A DNA stretch of 64,000 nt. Origin: Vibrio tubiashii. GTDB taxonomy: Bacteria > Pseudomonadota > Gammaproteobacteria > Enterobacterales > Vibrionaceae. The stretch spans positions 186,001 to 250,000 of the forward strand of contig NZ_CP117030.1 of the NCBI RefSeq assembly GCF_028551255.1, given 5' to 3'. The notes beneath the pieces were generated by a model. It did not search any database. It saw only the letters and a list, made by a program, of their open reading frames with translations, and was not told where the DNA came from. Every line of letters begins with the position of its first letter. The stretch's first letter is position 1. This document shows, in pieces, positions 1 to 7,847 of the stretch. The translations under genes and the position numbers were made by a program.

Positions 1-923
1 ATGCCCACTATCCCTACGTTTTGGCTGAAAGAAGCCAGTGGCATAGCGGTTAAAATCGAAGAAAGCGTACTGCCTAAGCCATCACCAAGCAGACCGCGTT
101 GCAAATCTTTGCCCGAGATTTGTTTATTACAGTTGTTTGCTAGTGCCATAAAGTCACCCGTTGCTTCAGCAATGACGACAATATAAACCAAGCTCATGCT
201 CACAATGGCGCTAGCTTGAAAGCTTAAACCGTATTTAAGAGGCTCTGGTCCACCAACCCAAGCGGCAGAGGTAATATCATCGAGGTTTACCATGCCTAGG
301 GATAGCGCGACGATGTAACCGCCCGCTAGACCAATAACAATCGCAGATGCGGCAACGGCGCCTTTACAGTAAACCGAGACTGCAACCACGATGCCCAGTG
401 AAACGATGGCTAAGAAAAGCTTTGGTAGAGTGGCAAAGTTTTCACTCGCTGCGGGCGCATCACCCACCCAGTTCATCGCAACGGGCAATATGGTTAAGCC
501 GATTAAGGTGACAACAACGCCACTCACTACCGTTGGGAATAGCTTGCGGACTTTGTCCATATAAAAGCTAGCAACAATCACCACTAGAGAGCCGACTAAA
601 GCCGAGCCCATAATGCTAGCGACGCCGCCTTCGCGGCCAATAGCAATCGCCACACCTAAGAAAGCAAAACTAGAGCCCATGACAACAGGTAAACGAATAC
701 CTATAGGGCCGACACCAATACATTGCGCCATGGTGACGATACCCGAAGCGAGTAGGGCGGCATTGATTAGCGAGACAATCTCTTCATTAGGCAGTCCGAT
801 GGATGCGCCAACAATGAGCGGGACAGCCACAATACCACCAATGGATGCTAGCATGTGTTGCAAAGCGAGCAGCAAGGTAATGCCGTGTGGTGGTTTTTGG
901 TTGAGTGTATACAGAAGTTTCAT
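1..923 (-). CDS. NCS2-family nucleobase (urate/xanthine-type) permease, C-terminal part outside the window
   Basis: Inner-membrane proton symporter expected to import urate or xanthine. The protein begins MKLLYTLNQKPPHGITLLLA and stays open for 307 codons to the window edge, so roughly the last third is missing. The NCS2 hallmarks are visible: the QHMLASIGG segment of helix 1, GPIGIRLPVVMGSSFAF, and an ALANNC/GDGLGS region resembling the substrate loop of XanQ/UacT-like carriers. Hydrophobic helices fill the rest. It lies downstream of a second permease and uraH on the same strand, which suggests a uraH-permease-permease transcript. A urate-type substrate is inferred from this context; the family also carries uracil and xanthine. 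A TGTATACA sequence falls at codons 4-7. Confidence 0.85.
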   Translation of the reverse strand, partial: MKLLYTLNQKPPHGITLLLALQHMLASIGGIVAVPLIVGASIGLPNEEIVSLINAALLASGIVTMAQCIGVGPIGIRLPVVMGSSFAFLGVAIAIGREGGVASIMGSALVGSLVVIVASFYMDKVRKLFPTVVSGVVVTLIGLTILPVAMNWVGDAPAASENFATLPKLFLAIVSLGIVVAVSVYCKGAVAASAIVIGLAGGYIVALSLGMVNLDDITSAAWVGGPEPLKYGLSFQASAIVSMSLVYIVVIAEATGDFMALANNCNKQISGKDLQRGLLGDGLGSTLSSILTAMPLASFSQNVGIVG

Positions 924-1081
924 TGGTTATACCTCAGAGAGATTCCATTTGTCTCTCGTAGATTGGACAATTGACTTCTACAAACTACGTAGGGTCACGA
1001 ATTTTTCGTATAGGAAGCTAGCCCGAACCCATGCTCAGGCTAGTTTTCACAAGGATAATTAGGGTCATCAGACCCTAGGAA
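924..1081 (-). other. Possible structured leader between two permease genes
   Basis: Several short hairpins lie here: GAGAGA/TCTCTC at 937-942 and 952-957 just upstream of the permease start, CGTAG/CTACG at 957-961 and 985-989, a CTAGCC/GGCTAG pair near 1018-1043, and a seven-base-pair TAGGGTC-atca-GACCCTA hairpin at 1060-1077 right after the upstream permease stop. The last could be a weak terminator. I compared the stretch from memory with the purine-riboswitch core and found no match, so no riboswitch is called. Confidence 0.3.
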
Positions 1082-2425
1082 TTAGATGTAGATAAGCTTA
1101 GCGACGAAGACGACAGTCAGGATGTACATTGAGATAGAGACATCTTTAGTTTTTCCTGTCGCGACTTTCAGTACTGTGTAAGTAATAAAGCCAAGAGCAA
1201 TACCGTTTGCAATTGAGAAAGTCAGCGGCATCATCAGAGCAGTAATCGCTGCCGGAGCGCCATTGGTAAAATCTTTCCAATCGACATGCTGCATACTGCT
1301 CATCATCACGAATGCGACGTAGATTAGTGCACCTGCCGTGGCGTAAGCTGGAATCATACCTGCCAGAGGTGAAAGGAAAATAGCGGCTAAGAATAGTGCT
1401 GCTACCACAATGGCTGACAGACCTGTACGAGCACCTGCTGCTACACCCGCTGCACTTTCCACGTAACTGGTGACAGGCGGACAACCGACACAAGCACCTG
1501 CGACACTAGAGATAGAATCAGCCTTTAACGCCTTGCTAAGCCCTTCAATTTTACCTGTTTCTTTGTTAACCAGATGCGCACGTTCAGCAACACCCATCAG
1601 TGTGCCCGCAGTGTCGAACATGTTAACGAACAAGAAGGCTAAGATGACGCTCACCATTGAGATGTTAAACGCGCCAGAGATGTCCATTGCCAAGAAGGTA
1701 GGTGCAATACTTGGCGGCGCTGCAAAGAAGCCGTTGTATTGAACAAGACCTAACATCATACCAACAACAGTGACGCTCAAAATCCCGATCAGTACCGCAC
1801 CGAAAACTTTACGCTCACTAAGTACCGCGATGATTAAGAAAGCGATAGCTGCAAGCATCGCATCAGGTTTAGTGAAGTCGCCAAGCGAAACCAAAGTGGC
1901 TGGGTTCTCTACCACAATCCCCGCGGTTTTAAGCCCGATAAGACCTAAGAAAAGGCCGACACCTGCGGTCATGGAGAAGCGTAAACTCTCTGGAATACTT
2001 TCAATGATCCATTGGCGTATTTTGTAGAAGCTCATCCCGACAAATAGGATACCTGAGAGGAATACCGCACCAAGCGCGACTTCCCAGCTGTAGCCCATTT
2101 CACTAACGACAGTGAAAGAGAAGAAGGCGTTAAGGCCCATGCCCGGCGCCAAACCGACAGGCCAGTTGGCAAAAAGTCCCATTAACAGACAGCCAATCGC
2201 TGCACCAATACAGGTTGCAACGAAGACTGCGCCAGAATCCATCCCTGAAGCCGCCATGATTTGAGGGTTAACGAAAATGATGTATGCCATAGTGGCAAAA
2301 GTGGTAATCCCCCCGATCATTTCGTTTTTAACACTGGTTCCATGTGCTTTCAGTTTGAAAAAGCGCTCTAGCAAGCCACCCGATTGGCTTTCGTTATTCA
2401 GCACTTCTGCTTTGCTTTCATTCAT
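1082..2425 (-). CDS. AzgA-type purine permease (adenine/guanine/hypoxanthine symporter)
   Basis: Inner-membrane nucleobase:cation symporter of the AzgA/GhxP/AdeQ branch, importing adenine, guanine or hypoxanthine. Family motifs include the N-terminal ERFFKLKAHGTSVKNEMIGG, GLAPGMGLNAFF near residue 97, and VGCPPVTSYVESAAGVAAGA in the middle. About a dozen hydrophobic segments are present and 447 residues is normal length. I chose the ATG at 2425 because AAAAGGA lies nine bases upstream; an in-frame ATG at 2479 lacks a ribosome site. It follows uraH on the same strand by 136 bases and would supply purines to the pathway. Which purine it carries cannot be told from sequence. Confidence 0.9.
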   Translation of the reverse strand: MNESKAEVLNNESQSGGLLERFFKLKAHGTSVKNEMIGGITTFATMAYIIFVNPQIMAASGMDSGAVFVATCIGAAIGCLLMGLFANWPVGLAPGMGLNAFFSFTVVSEMGYSWEVALGAVFLSGILFVGMSFYKIRQWIIESIPESLRFSMTAGVGLFLGLIGLKTAGIVVENPATLVSLGDFTKPDAMLAAIAFLIIAVLSERKVFGAVLIGILSVTVVGMMLGLVQYNGFFAAPPSIAPTFLAMDISGAFNISMVSVILAFLFVNMFDTAGTLMGVAERAHLVNKETGKIEGLSKALKADSISSVAGACVGCPPVTSYVESAAGVAAGARTGLSAIVVAALFLAAIFLSPLAGMIPAYATAGALIYVAFVMMSSMQHVDWKDFTNGAPAAITALMMPLTFSIANGIALGFITYTVLKVATGKTKDVSISMYILTVVFVAKLIYI

Positions 2426-2561
2426 GTCAGCAAGTCCTTTTGTTTTGATGTTTCTGAAATTGAATACCGCTTTCTGCATTTTGATGGTGTTTTTGCAGAC
2501 TCCAATTCTCCCGATTGATATGTATGACGTTGTTAGGGTTATCTATTGCTGATTACTTTGG

Positions 2562-2915
2562 TTAGCTTCCACGATAGGTAGAGAAGCTGTACGGCGAAAC
2601 AAGCAAAGGCACGTGGTAATGTGCACCTGTTTCTCCTAGACCAAAGCGAATCACAACGTCATCTAGGAATGGGATTTCACCAAGGTCGACATCTTGGTTC
2701 TTGTAGTAATCGGCAACATGGAATACCAGTTGATATTTGCCTGTCACAAACTCATCGCCTTCTAGCACTGGTTCATCAGTTCGACCATCAAAGTTGGTGG
2801 TGACCGTTTTAATCTTGGTCAGGCTGCCCTCTCCAACACGGAACAGCTCAACTTGAATATTTGCACCGGGAACGCCGTGCATTGTATCCAATACGTGTGT
2901 AGTTAATTTGCCCAT
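2562..2915 (-). CDS. uraH: 5-hydroxyisourate hydrolase (transthyretin-like)
   Basis: Hydrolyses 5-hydroxyisourate, the product of urate oxidation, to OHCU. The 117-residue protein matches the family length and carries all signatures: His7 in KLTTHVLD, Arg45 in FDGRTDEP, the GAHYHVPLL strand with His99 and His101, and the defining C-terminal YRGS tetrapeptide. There is no signal peptide, so it is cytoplasmic. It is divergent from puuE-uraD-alc-allA-puuD, and the shared 352-base spacer carries two TTGTATACAA operators, so both arms are probably repressed together. Its next substrate-handling partner, uraD, is in the opposite arm. Confidence 0.96.
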   Translation of the reverse strand: MGKLTTHVLDTMHGVPGANIQVELFRVGEGSLTKIKTVTTNFDGRTDEPVLEGDEFVTGKYQLVFHVADYYKNQDVDLGEIPFLDDVVIRFGLGETGAHYHVPLLVSPYSFSTYRGS

Positions 2916-2963
2916 AATTGTTATTCGCGCCCAGCGCTCTCCTTAGCGATTATTGATTTTAAA

Positions 2964-2973
2964 TTGTATACAA
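2964..2973. promoter_or_regulatory. TTGTATACAA operator in front of uraH
   Basis: Perfect 10-bp palindrome 49-58 bases upstream of the uraH start. The same sequence recurs at puuE, the xanthine permease and, imperfectly, at xdhA and the GntR gene. The symmetry and AT-rich flanks are typical of GntR/FCD operators. Binding by the regulator at 35862-36593 is inferred. Confidence 0.65.
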
Positions 2974-3177
2974 AGTTGTTTTAAATTTGCTTCTGTTACC
3001 TATATATGTACACAAAATATTCGGATAGTAAAGCTTGATGTTATAATTTTGTTACTAGTAAAAGTGAACAAAAATCAGTTTTGTGAGATCGAGCTAGATA
3101 CCCATTTAAGCCTAAGTGTACATAACTTATTGATAAAATGGCTTTTGTTTACGTAAATTAACTTTAACAACAAAATC

Positions 3178-3207
3178 TTTACATTAAGATAATTTATTGT
3201 ATACAAT
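3178..3207 (+). promoter_or_regulatory. Candidate puuE promoter overlapped by the operator
   Basis: A TTTACA -35-like box at 3178-3183 is followed after 16 bases by TATACA at 3200-3205 (or TACAAT at 3202-3207 with 18 bases). The -10 element lies inside the palindrome at 3192-3211, so a repressor there would block polymerase. The exact start site is not known. Confidence 0.5.
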
Positions 3208-3211
3208 AAAT
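3192..3211. promoter_or_regulatory. 20-bp perfect palindrome, operator of the puuE operon
   Basis: ATTTATTGTATACAATAAAT is fully self-complementary and centred on the TTGTATACAA core, 57-76 bases upstream of puuE. It is the longest member of the operator set in this window and is the likely high-affinity site. Confidence 0.7.
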
Positions 3212-3267
3212 GTATGAAGTTTAAGAAGGCATAAAGACAAAGTGTCTTGTATTTAAGGAGAGCCTGA

Positions 3268-4191
3268 ATGGATAAGGATTATTCACGAGACCTGATTGGC
3301 TATGGGGCGAATCCTCCGCACCCTAAATGGCCAGGTGGTGCTCGTATCGCCGTGTCGTTTGTGTTGAATTACGAAGAAGGTGGTGAACGTTGCCTTCTAC
3401 ATGGGGATGATGAGTCCGAAGCCTTTCTGTCAGAGATTCCAGCCGCGCAGCCAATTAAAGGCGAGCGACACATCAGCATGGAATCTATCTACGAGTATGG
3501 TAGCCGCGCAGGTGTGTGGCGTGTGTTAAAGCTATTTGATGAGTACGAGATTCCATTGACCGTATTCGCAGTGGCGATGGCGATTGAACGTCATCCAGAT
3601 GTCGCAGAAGCTATGGTTCAAGCGGGACACGAGATTTGTAGTCACGGCTATCGCTGGATTGATTACCAATACATGGATGAGTCGCAAGAGCGCGACCATA
3701 TGATGAAAGCGATTGAAATCATCAAAGAGATCACCGGTGAAAGACCGCTTGGTTGGTATACAGGTCGTACAGGGCCAAATACCCGCAAGTTAGTTGCAGA
3801 AGAAGGTGGTTTCTTATACGACTCAGATGCGTATGACGATGACTTGCCTTATTGGCATACCGAGGCGGGTCAACCTCAGTTAGTGATTCCTTACACACTG
3901 GATGTCAACGACATGCGCTTTGCCACTGTGCAAGGATTTAACTCGGGTGAACAGTTCTACCAATACCTAAAGGACACATTCGATACTTTATACGCTGAAG
4001 GCGAGACAGCCCCTAAGATGATGTCGGTTGGTCTGCATTGTCGTCTGATCGGCAGACCCGGTCGTATCGCCTCGTTAAAGCGCTTTCTAGATTACGTTAA
4101 ACAACATGACGATGTTTGGTTATGTCGCCGTGTTGATATCGCTCGTCATTGGCACGAGCATCATCCATACACACCAAAAGAGGGAAAATAA
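3268..4191 (+). CDS. puuE: Allantoinase PuuE (polysaccharide-deacetylase fold)
   Basis: Hydrolyses allantoin to allantoate in the cytoplasm. PuuE is unrelated to the amidohydrolase AllB and belongs to the carbohydrate-esterase 4/NodB fold. The 307 residues match the family, with the N-terminal MDKDYSRDLIGYGANPPHPK-type opening, a VSFVLNYEEGGE strand, the SHGYRW motif at 125-130, the LGWYTGRTGPNTRKL segment and SVGLHCRLIGRPGR near the end. AAGGAG precedes the ATG. It is the first gene of a plus-strand operon (puuE-uraD-alc-allA-puuD) and its promoter is covered by a 20-bp palindrome. Confidence 0.96.
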   Translation: MDKDYSRDLIGYGANPPHPKWPGGARIAVSFVLNYEEGGERCLLHGDDESEAFLSEIPAAQPIKGERHISMESIYEYGSRAGVWRVLKLFDEYEIPLTVFAVAMAIERHPDVAEAMVQAGHEICSHGYRWIDYQYMDESQERDHMMKAIEIIKEITGERPLGWYTGRTGPNTRKLVAEEGGFLYDSDAYDDDLPYWHTEAGQPQLVIPYTLDVNDMRFATVQGFNSGEQFYQYLKDTFDTLYAEGETAPKMMSVGLHCRLIGRPGRIASLKRFLDYVKQHDDVWLCRRVDIARHWHEHHPYTPKEGK

Positions 4192-4192
4192 C

Positions 4193-4708
4193 ATGACTGA
4201 ATTTCGTTTTTGCAAACCATCTCAAATGGAACGTACGGAATTTGTCTCCCACTTTGGCGATGTGTATGAGCATAGCCCATGGGTGGCAGAAGCCGTCTAC
4301 GATCAAGGGTTATCAGATCAGGATAACTTTGTTTCAAATCTGCATTTAAGAATGGCTGAAACGCTTTTAGACGCAGAGAAAGCAAAACAACTTGCACTTA
4401 TAAATGCTCACCCAGATTTAGCTGGGCGAGCAGCAATTAACGGCGAACTTACTGCCGCATCCACTGCGGAACAAGCTGGCGCAGGCATTGATCAGTGCTC
4501 AGCGGAAGAGTTCGAAAAATTCACTACGTACAACGACAGTTACAAAAGCCGCTTCAACTTTCCCTTCATCATGGCAGTGAAAGGGGCCAATCGTTACCAA
4601 ATTCTTGAATCCTTCGAGAAGCGATTAGGCAATGATAGTGACACTGAGTTTGCTACTGCGATACAGGAGATCAACAAGATCGCACTGTTTCGCCTACGAG
4701 ATATGTAA
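4193..4708 (+). CDS. uraD: OHCU decarboxylase
   Basis: Decarboxylates 2-oxo-4-hydroxy-4-carboxy-5-ureidoimidazoline to S-allantoin, the step after UraH. The protein is 171 residues from the ATG at 4193, one base after the puuE stop, with AGAGGGA ahead of it; a longer reading frame from 4106 lies inside puuE and is not the start. The diagnostic HPDLAG motif is at residues 73-78 (His73 catalytic by family knowledge), followed by the SAEEFEKFTTYNDSYKSRF segment and FPFIMAVKG. Cytoplasmic, no peroxisomal-type tail. Confidence 0.95.
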   Translation: MTEFRFCKPSQMERTEFVSHFGDVYEHSPWVAEAVYDQGLSDQDNFVSNLHLRMAETLLDAEKAKQLALINAHPDLAGRAAINGELTAASTAEQAGAGIDQCSAEEFEKFTTYNDSYKSRFNFPFIMAVKGANRYQILESFEKRLGNDSDTEFATAIQEINKIALFRLRDM

Positions 4709-4829
4709 GTCACGGAGATGGCGACTGTTTCGTTCTGATATCGATTGATATCTGCCCGACAAAGGGCATAGAGCTCTAGATGAGCATACTCACTTAACCT
4801 ATTTTTGAATAATTGGAAGGATAAAGGAC

Positions 4830-5816
4830 ATGTCCTTAGATATTGAACAATACATTAACCTTGCTGACGATAAACTTGGCGCAGAAGCTATCTACGCTAC
4901 CGATGATTTTTTTGCTGATAAGAGCCGACTCTTACGCCGTGAAGCACCAGAATGGAAAGACGATCTTTACGATGATAATGGCAAATGGATGGATGGCTGG
5001 GAAAGCCGCCGTAAGCGTGGTGAAGGCTACGATTACTGTGTCATCCGCCTAGGTCTTGCAGGCACAATTGCGGGTGTTGATATTGATACGTCTTTCTTCA
5101 CGGGTAACTTCCCGCCGTCGGCTTCGATTGATGCTTGTTACTCCCCTGACGGTGATCCAACTGACGCAACGGAGTGGCAAGAGATTCTGCCGTCTATGGG
5201 TTTGCAAGGCGATCACCATCATCTTGAACAGATCGAAAGCGATGAAGTGTTTACTCACTTACGTCTCAACATTTATCCAGATGGTGGTGTTGCACGTTTA
5301 CGCGTTTATGGTCGACCTAGCGTTGATTGGGATCGCATCGATAGCCAGCAGAAAGTCGACCTTGCTGCGGTTGAAAATGGCGGTCGCGCTTTGGCATGTA
5401 GTGATGAGCACTACGGCAACAAGTCTAATATTCTTGGCCCAGGTCGTGGTGAGAATATGGGTGATGGTTGGGAAACAGCCCGTCGTCGTACTCCGGGTAA
5501 TGATTGGGTGATTGTCGCGCTGGGACATGCAGGCAACATTGACCGAGTAGTTGTCGATACAGCCCACTTTAAAGGTAACTTCCCAGATAGCTGCTCAATT
5601 CAAGCTGCGTATGTCAAAGGCGGAACGGACGATCAAGTTGCAACTCAGAGTCTCTTCTGGCGCGAACTCTTGCCTGCGCAAAAGCTCAAGGCACATGACA
5701 TTCACGAGTTTAGCTCAGAGGTGAATGATCTTGGCGCTGTGACTCATGTTCGCCTTAACATTTTCCCTGATGGTGGTATCAGCCGTTTACGTTTGTTTGG
5801 CACTAAAGCGAAATAA
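4830..5816 (+). CDS. alc: Allantoicase
   Basis: Hydrolyses allantoate to ureidoglycolate and urea. The 328 residues form two tandem allantoicase domains that can be aligned by eye: DGWESRRKR...FFTGNFPPS in the first half and DGWETARRR...HFKGNFPDS in the second, each closing with a copy of [16 protein letters not shown] or [16 protein letters not shown]. Length and duplication are normal for the family. GGAAGGATAAAGGAC precedes the ATG. The 121-base gap after uraD has a small TGCCC/GGGCA hairpin without a T-run, so the operon probably continues. Releases the first urea for the urease encoded downstream. Confidence 0.95.
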   Translation: MSLDIEQYINLADDKLGAEAIYATDDFFADKSRLLRREAPEWKDDLYDDNGKWMDGWESRRKRGEGYDYCVIRLGLAGTIAGVDIDTSFFTGNFPPSASIDACYSPDGDPTDATEWQEILPSMGLQGDHHHLEQIESDEVFTHLRLNIYPDGGVARLRVYGRPSVDWDRIDSQQKVDLAAVENGGRALACSDEHYGNKSNILGPGRGENMGDGWETARRRTPGNDWVIVALGHAGNIDRVVVDTAHFKGNFPDSCSIQAAYVKGGTDDQVATQSLFWRELLPAQKLKAHDIHEFSSEVNDLGAVTHVRLNIFPDGGISRLRLFGTKAK

Positions 5817-5830
5817 GCGAGGGAAGCAAT

Positions 5831-6394
5831 ATGAGCAATGGAATTCGCCGTTTAACCATCGAACCTTTGACCAAGCAAGCATTTTCTGAGTTTGGGGATG
5901 TGATTGAAGTAGACAATAGCGACTACTTTATGATCAACAATGGCTCGACTCGTCGTTATCACAAGCTAGCGAGCACCGATGTACAAGAGCAAGGTGGTGA
6001 AGCCATCATCAGTATCTTTCAAGCGACGCCGCTTAGCTATCCGTTAACGATAAAAATGTTAGAACGTCATCCTTTGGGATCGCAAGCTTTCGTTCCGTTG
6101 CTTGGTCAACCGTATCTTATTGTTGTTGCGCCAAAAGGGGATCAACCAAGTCTGAAGTCATGCCGCGCGTTCTTGAGCAATGGACGTCAAGGTGTTAACT
6201 ACCACAAAGGCGTTTGGCATCACCCAGTGTTAGCCCTAACTGACCAAGATCAGTTTCTTATCGTCGACCGAGGCGGTGAAGGGCATAACTGCGATGAAGT
6301 CTATTTCGAGAACGACTTAGTCTCACTACATTTGGACGATCTACCGAGCAACAACAAGCTGGAAGAAAAACAGCGCATGGAACAAGCGCTGTAA
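5831..6394 (+). CDS. allA: Ureidoglycolate lyase
   Basis: Splits ureidoglycolate into glyoxylate and the second urea. The 187-residue protein has the AllA cupin features: an N-terminal IEPLTKQAFSEFGDVIE, the PLGSQAFVPL strand, and the GRQGVNYHKGVWHHP motif with its histidine pair. It starts 14 bases after alc with AGGGAA ahead of the ATG. Together with alc it completes the allantoate branch that yields urea instead of ammonia, which explains the urease genes in the same locus. Confidence 0.94.
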   Translation: MSNGIRRLTIEPLTKQAFSEFGDVIEVDNSDYFMINNGSTRRYHKLASTDVQEQGGEAIISIFQATPLSYPLTIKMLERHPLGSQAFVPLLGQPYLIVVAPKGDQPSLKSCRAFLSNGRQGVNYHKGVWHHPVLALTDQDQFLIVDRGGEGHNCDEVYFENDLVSLHLDDLPSNNKLEEKQRMEQAL

Positions 6395-6405
6395 AGGAGT
6401 AAATT

Positions 6406-7707
6406 ATGGATCCACATATCACGGAGTGGTTGAATCTAGCGATTCGCTGGGTTCACATGATAGTTGGCATCGCATGGATTGGTGCTTCATTCTACTTTGT
6501 TTGGTTGGAGAACAACCTAAACCGGGTTAACCCAAAAACGGGCCTTTCAGGTGACCTTTGGGCGATTCACGGAGGTGGTATCTACCACCTAGAAAAATAC
6601 AAACTTGCACCACCAGAAATGCCTGAGCATTTGCATTGGTTTAAATGGGAAGCGTACTTCACTTGGATCACCGGTGTGCTGCTATTGGCTGTGGTTTACT
6701 ACCTAAACGCTGAGATCTATTTGATTGCACCAGGCTCGGGCTTATCACCAACGACGGCAATTGCCATTGGTGTTGGTGCTTTGGTTGCTGGCTGGTTTAT
6801 CTATGATTTGTTGTGTGATTCGCCACTAGGTAAAACGCCAATGCTATTAGGTGCGGTTCTATTCGTACTCTTAGTTGGCGCGGCTTATGGTCTAGCTCAA
6901 GTCTTCAGTGGCCGCGGCGCTTATATTCACGTTGGTGCAATCATCGGTACGATCATGGTCGGTAACGTGTTCCGCGTTATCATGCCTGCACAGCGCAACT
7001 TAGTGAGTGCGATTGAAGAAAACCGCGAGCCAGACCCTGCACTGCCTGCGAAAGGCTTACTGCGTTCTCGTCACAACAACTACCTAACCTTGCCAGTGCT
7101 GTTCATCATGATCAGTAATCACTTCCCGAGTACCTATGGCTCGGAGTACAACTGGGCAATACTCGCAGGTTTGGCGATATTCAGTATCTTGGTGCGCCAT
7201 TACTTCAATACTCGTCATGGTAGCCAGAAATTCGCTTGGACGGTTCCTGTAGCTGCATTAGGTATGGTGACACTTGCGTTTGTAACCTCACCGTATGCTA
7301 AGAAAGCGGCAGCCCCAGTGGCGAAAGCACCTGTTGCGGTTGAAGCGACTGCGCAGCCGGAAGCAAGCTCTACAGACACAGTGGCAGCAACATCGGAGAG
7401 CCTTGAGCAAACAGGTGCGTCAGCATCGGAATCTGCGGCGCCTAGCGGTGTTAGTTTTGCAGCAATCAATAAGGTCATTCAAGAGCGCTGCTCGGTATGT
7501 CACTCTGCAACGCCAACCCATGCTGCCTTTGCTGCTGCGCCAGCCGGAGTGATCTTAGATACACCTCAAGAGATACAAGCCAATGGTCCACGTATAGCGC
7601 AAACCGTTAATACTAAATACATGCCATTAGGTAATTTGACCCAAATGACAGATGACGAACGTGTGTTGGTTGGCAATTGGGTAGAACAAGGGTCAGTAAT
7701 CAACTAA
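6406..7707 (+). CDS. puuD: Membrane-bound urate oxidase with cytochrome c domain
   Basis: Oxidises urate to 5-hydroxyisourate and passes electrons to the respiratory chain, unlike the soluble hydrogen-peroxide-forming uricase. The N-terminal 300 residues are a multi-helix membrane domain beginning with LNLAIRWVHMIVGIAWIGAS. An Ala/Pro/Ser/Glu-rich linker (about 305-350) leads to a small cytochrome c domain with Cys362, Cys365 and His366 of the CxxCH haem site and Met in KYMPLGN as a likely axial ligand. AAAGGAG precedes the ATG; allA ends 11 bases before. No other urate oxidase is visible here, so this is the urate step of the pathway. Confidence 0.95.
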   Translation: MDPHITEWLNLAIRWVHMIVGIAWIGASFYFVWLENNLNRVNPKTGLSGDLWAIHGGGIYHLEKYKLAPPEMPEHLHWFKWEAYFTWITGVLLLAVVYYLNAEIYLIAPGSGLSPTTAIAIGVGALVAGWFIYDLLCDSPLGKTPMLLGAVLFVLLVGAAYGLAQVFSGRGAYIHVGAIIGTIMVGNVFRVIMPAQRNLVSAIEENREPDPALPAKGLLRSRHNNYLTLPVLFIMISNHFPSTYGSEYNWAILAGLAIFSILVRHYFNTRHGSQKFAWTVPVAALGMVTLAFVTSPYAKKAAAPVAKAPVAVEATAQPEASSTDTVAATSESLEQTGASASESAAPSGVSFAAINKVIQERCSVCHSATPTHAAFAAAPAGVILDTPQEIQANGPRIAQTVNTKYMPLGNLTQMTDDERVLVGNWVEQGSVIN

Positions 7708-7720
7708 CCCAACTTATCTC

Positions 7721-7747
7721 GCTTATCGGATTGCAAGCCCGATAAGC
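7721..7747. terminator. Hairpin after puuD without a T-run
   Basis: GCTTATCGG (7721-7729) pairs with CCGATAAGC (7739-7747) across a nine-base loop. No T-run follows, so it may stabilise the puuD mRNA end or work together with the terminator 50 bases downstream. Confidence 0.45.
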
Positions 7748-7796
7748 GTGATTCATGCAAACGTGGTATTTCCCGCTATTTATCTCAAGTGAGATC

Positions 7797-7822
7797 CCCC
7801 GGCCCCTGTTCCGGGGTTTTTT
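7797..7822 (+). terminator. Intrinsic terminator just ahead of a chemoreceptor start
   Basis: CCCCGG (7797-7802) pairs with CCGGGG (7811-7816), followed by six T at 7817-7822. It ends the puuE-puuD operon. It also lies only 25 bases upstream of the next gene, leaving almost no room for a separate promoter between them. Confidence 0.8.
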
Positions 7823-7847
7823 ATACCGCTAAAAGGAGTGACATGTG

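Larger units (their letters stand above)
2916..3267. other. Divergent regulatory region between uraH and puuE
   Basis: A 352-base AT-rich spacer holding the promoters of both purine catabolic arms. It contains TTGTATACAA at 2964-2973 near uraH and a longer palindrome at 3192-3211 near puuE. A weaker relative, ATGTACACAA, is at 3006-3015. No convincing ORF is present. Confidence 0.8.

Noticed and set aside
906..913. TGTATACA inside codons 4-7 of the first permease gene
   Set aside because: It matches the operator core but lies in coding sequence without the flanking TT/AA pair; one such 8-mer by chance in 64 kb is likely.
613..1062. 149-codon plus-strand open frame at the left edge
   Set aside because: It is antisense to the permease coding region and its composition is that of a shadow frame; the minus strand encodes a recognisable NCS2 protein.
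3113..3129. TAAGT-GTACATA-ACTTA inverted repeat in the uraH-puuE spacer
   Set aside because: Five-base arms only, and the centre lacks the TTGTATACAA pattern; treated as chance in AT-rich DNA.
4106..4192. Upstream extension of uraD adding 29 residues
   Set aside because: It lies inside puuE and is hydrophobic by accident; the ATG at 4193 has a ribosome site and gives the normal length.
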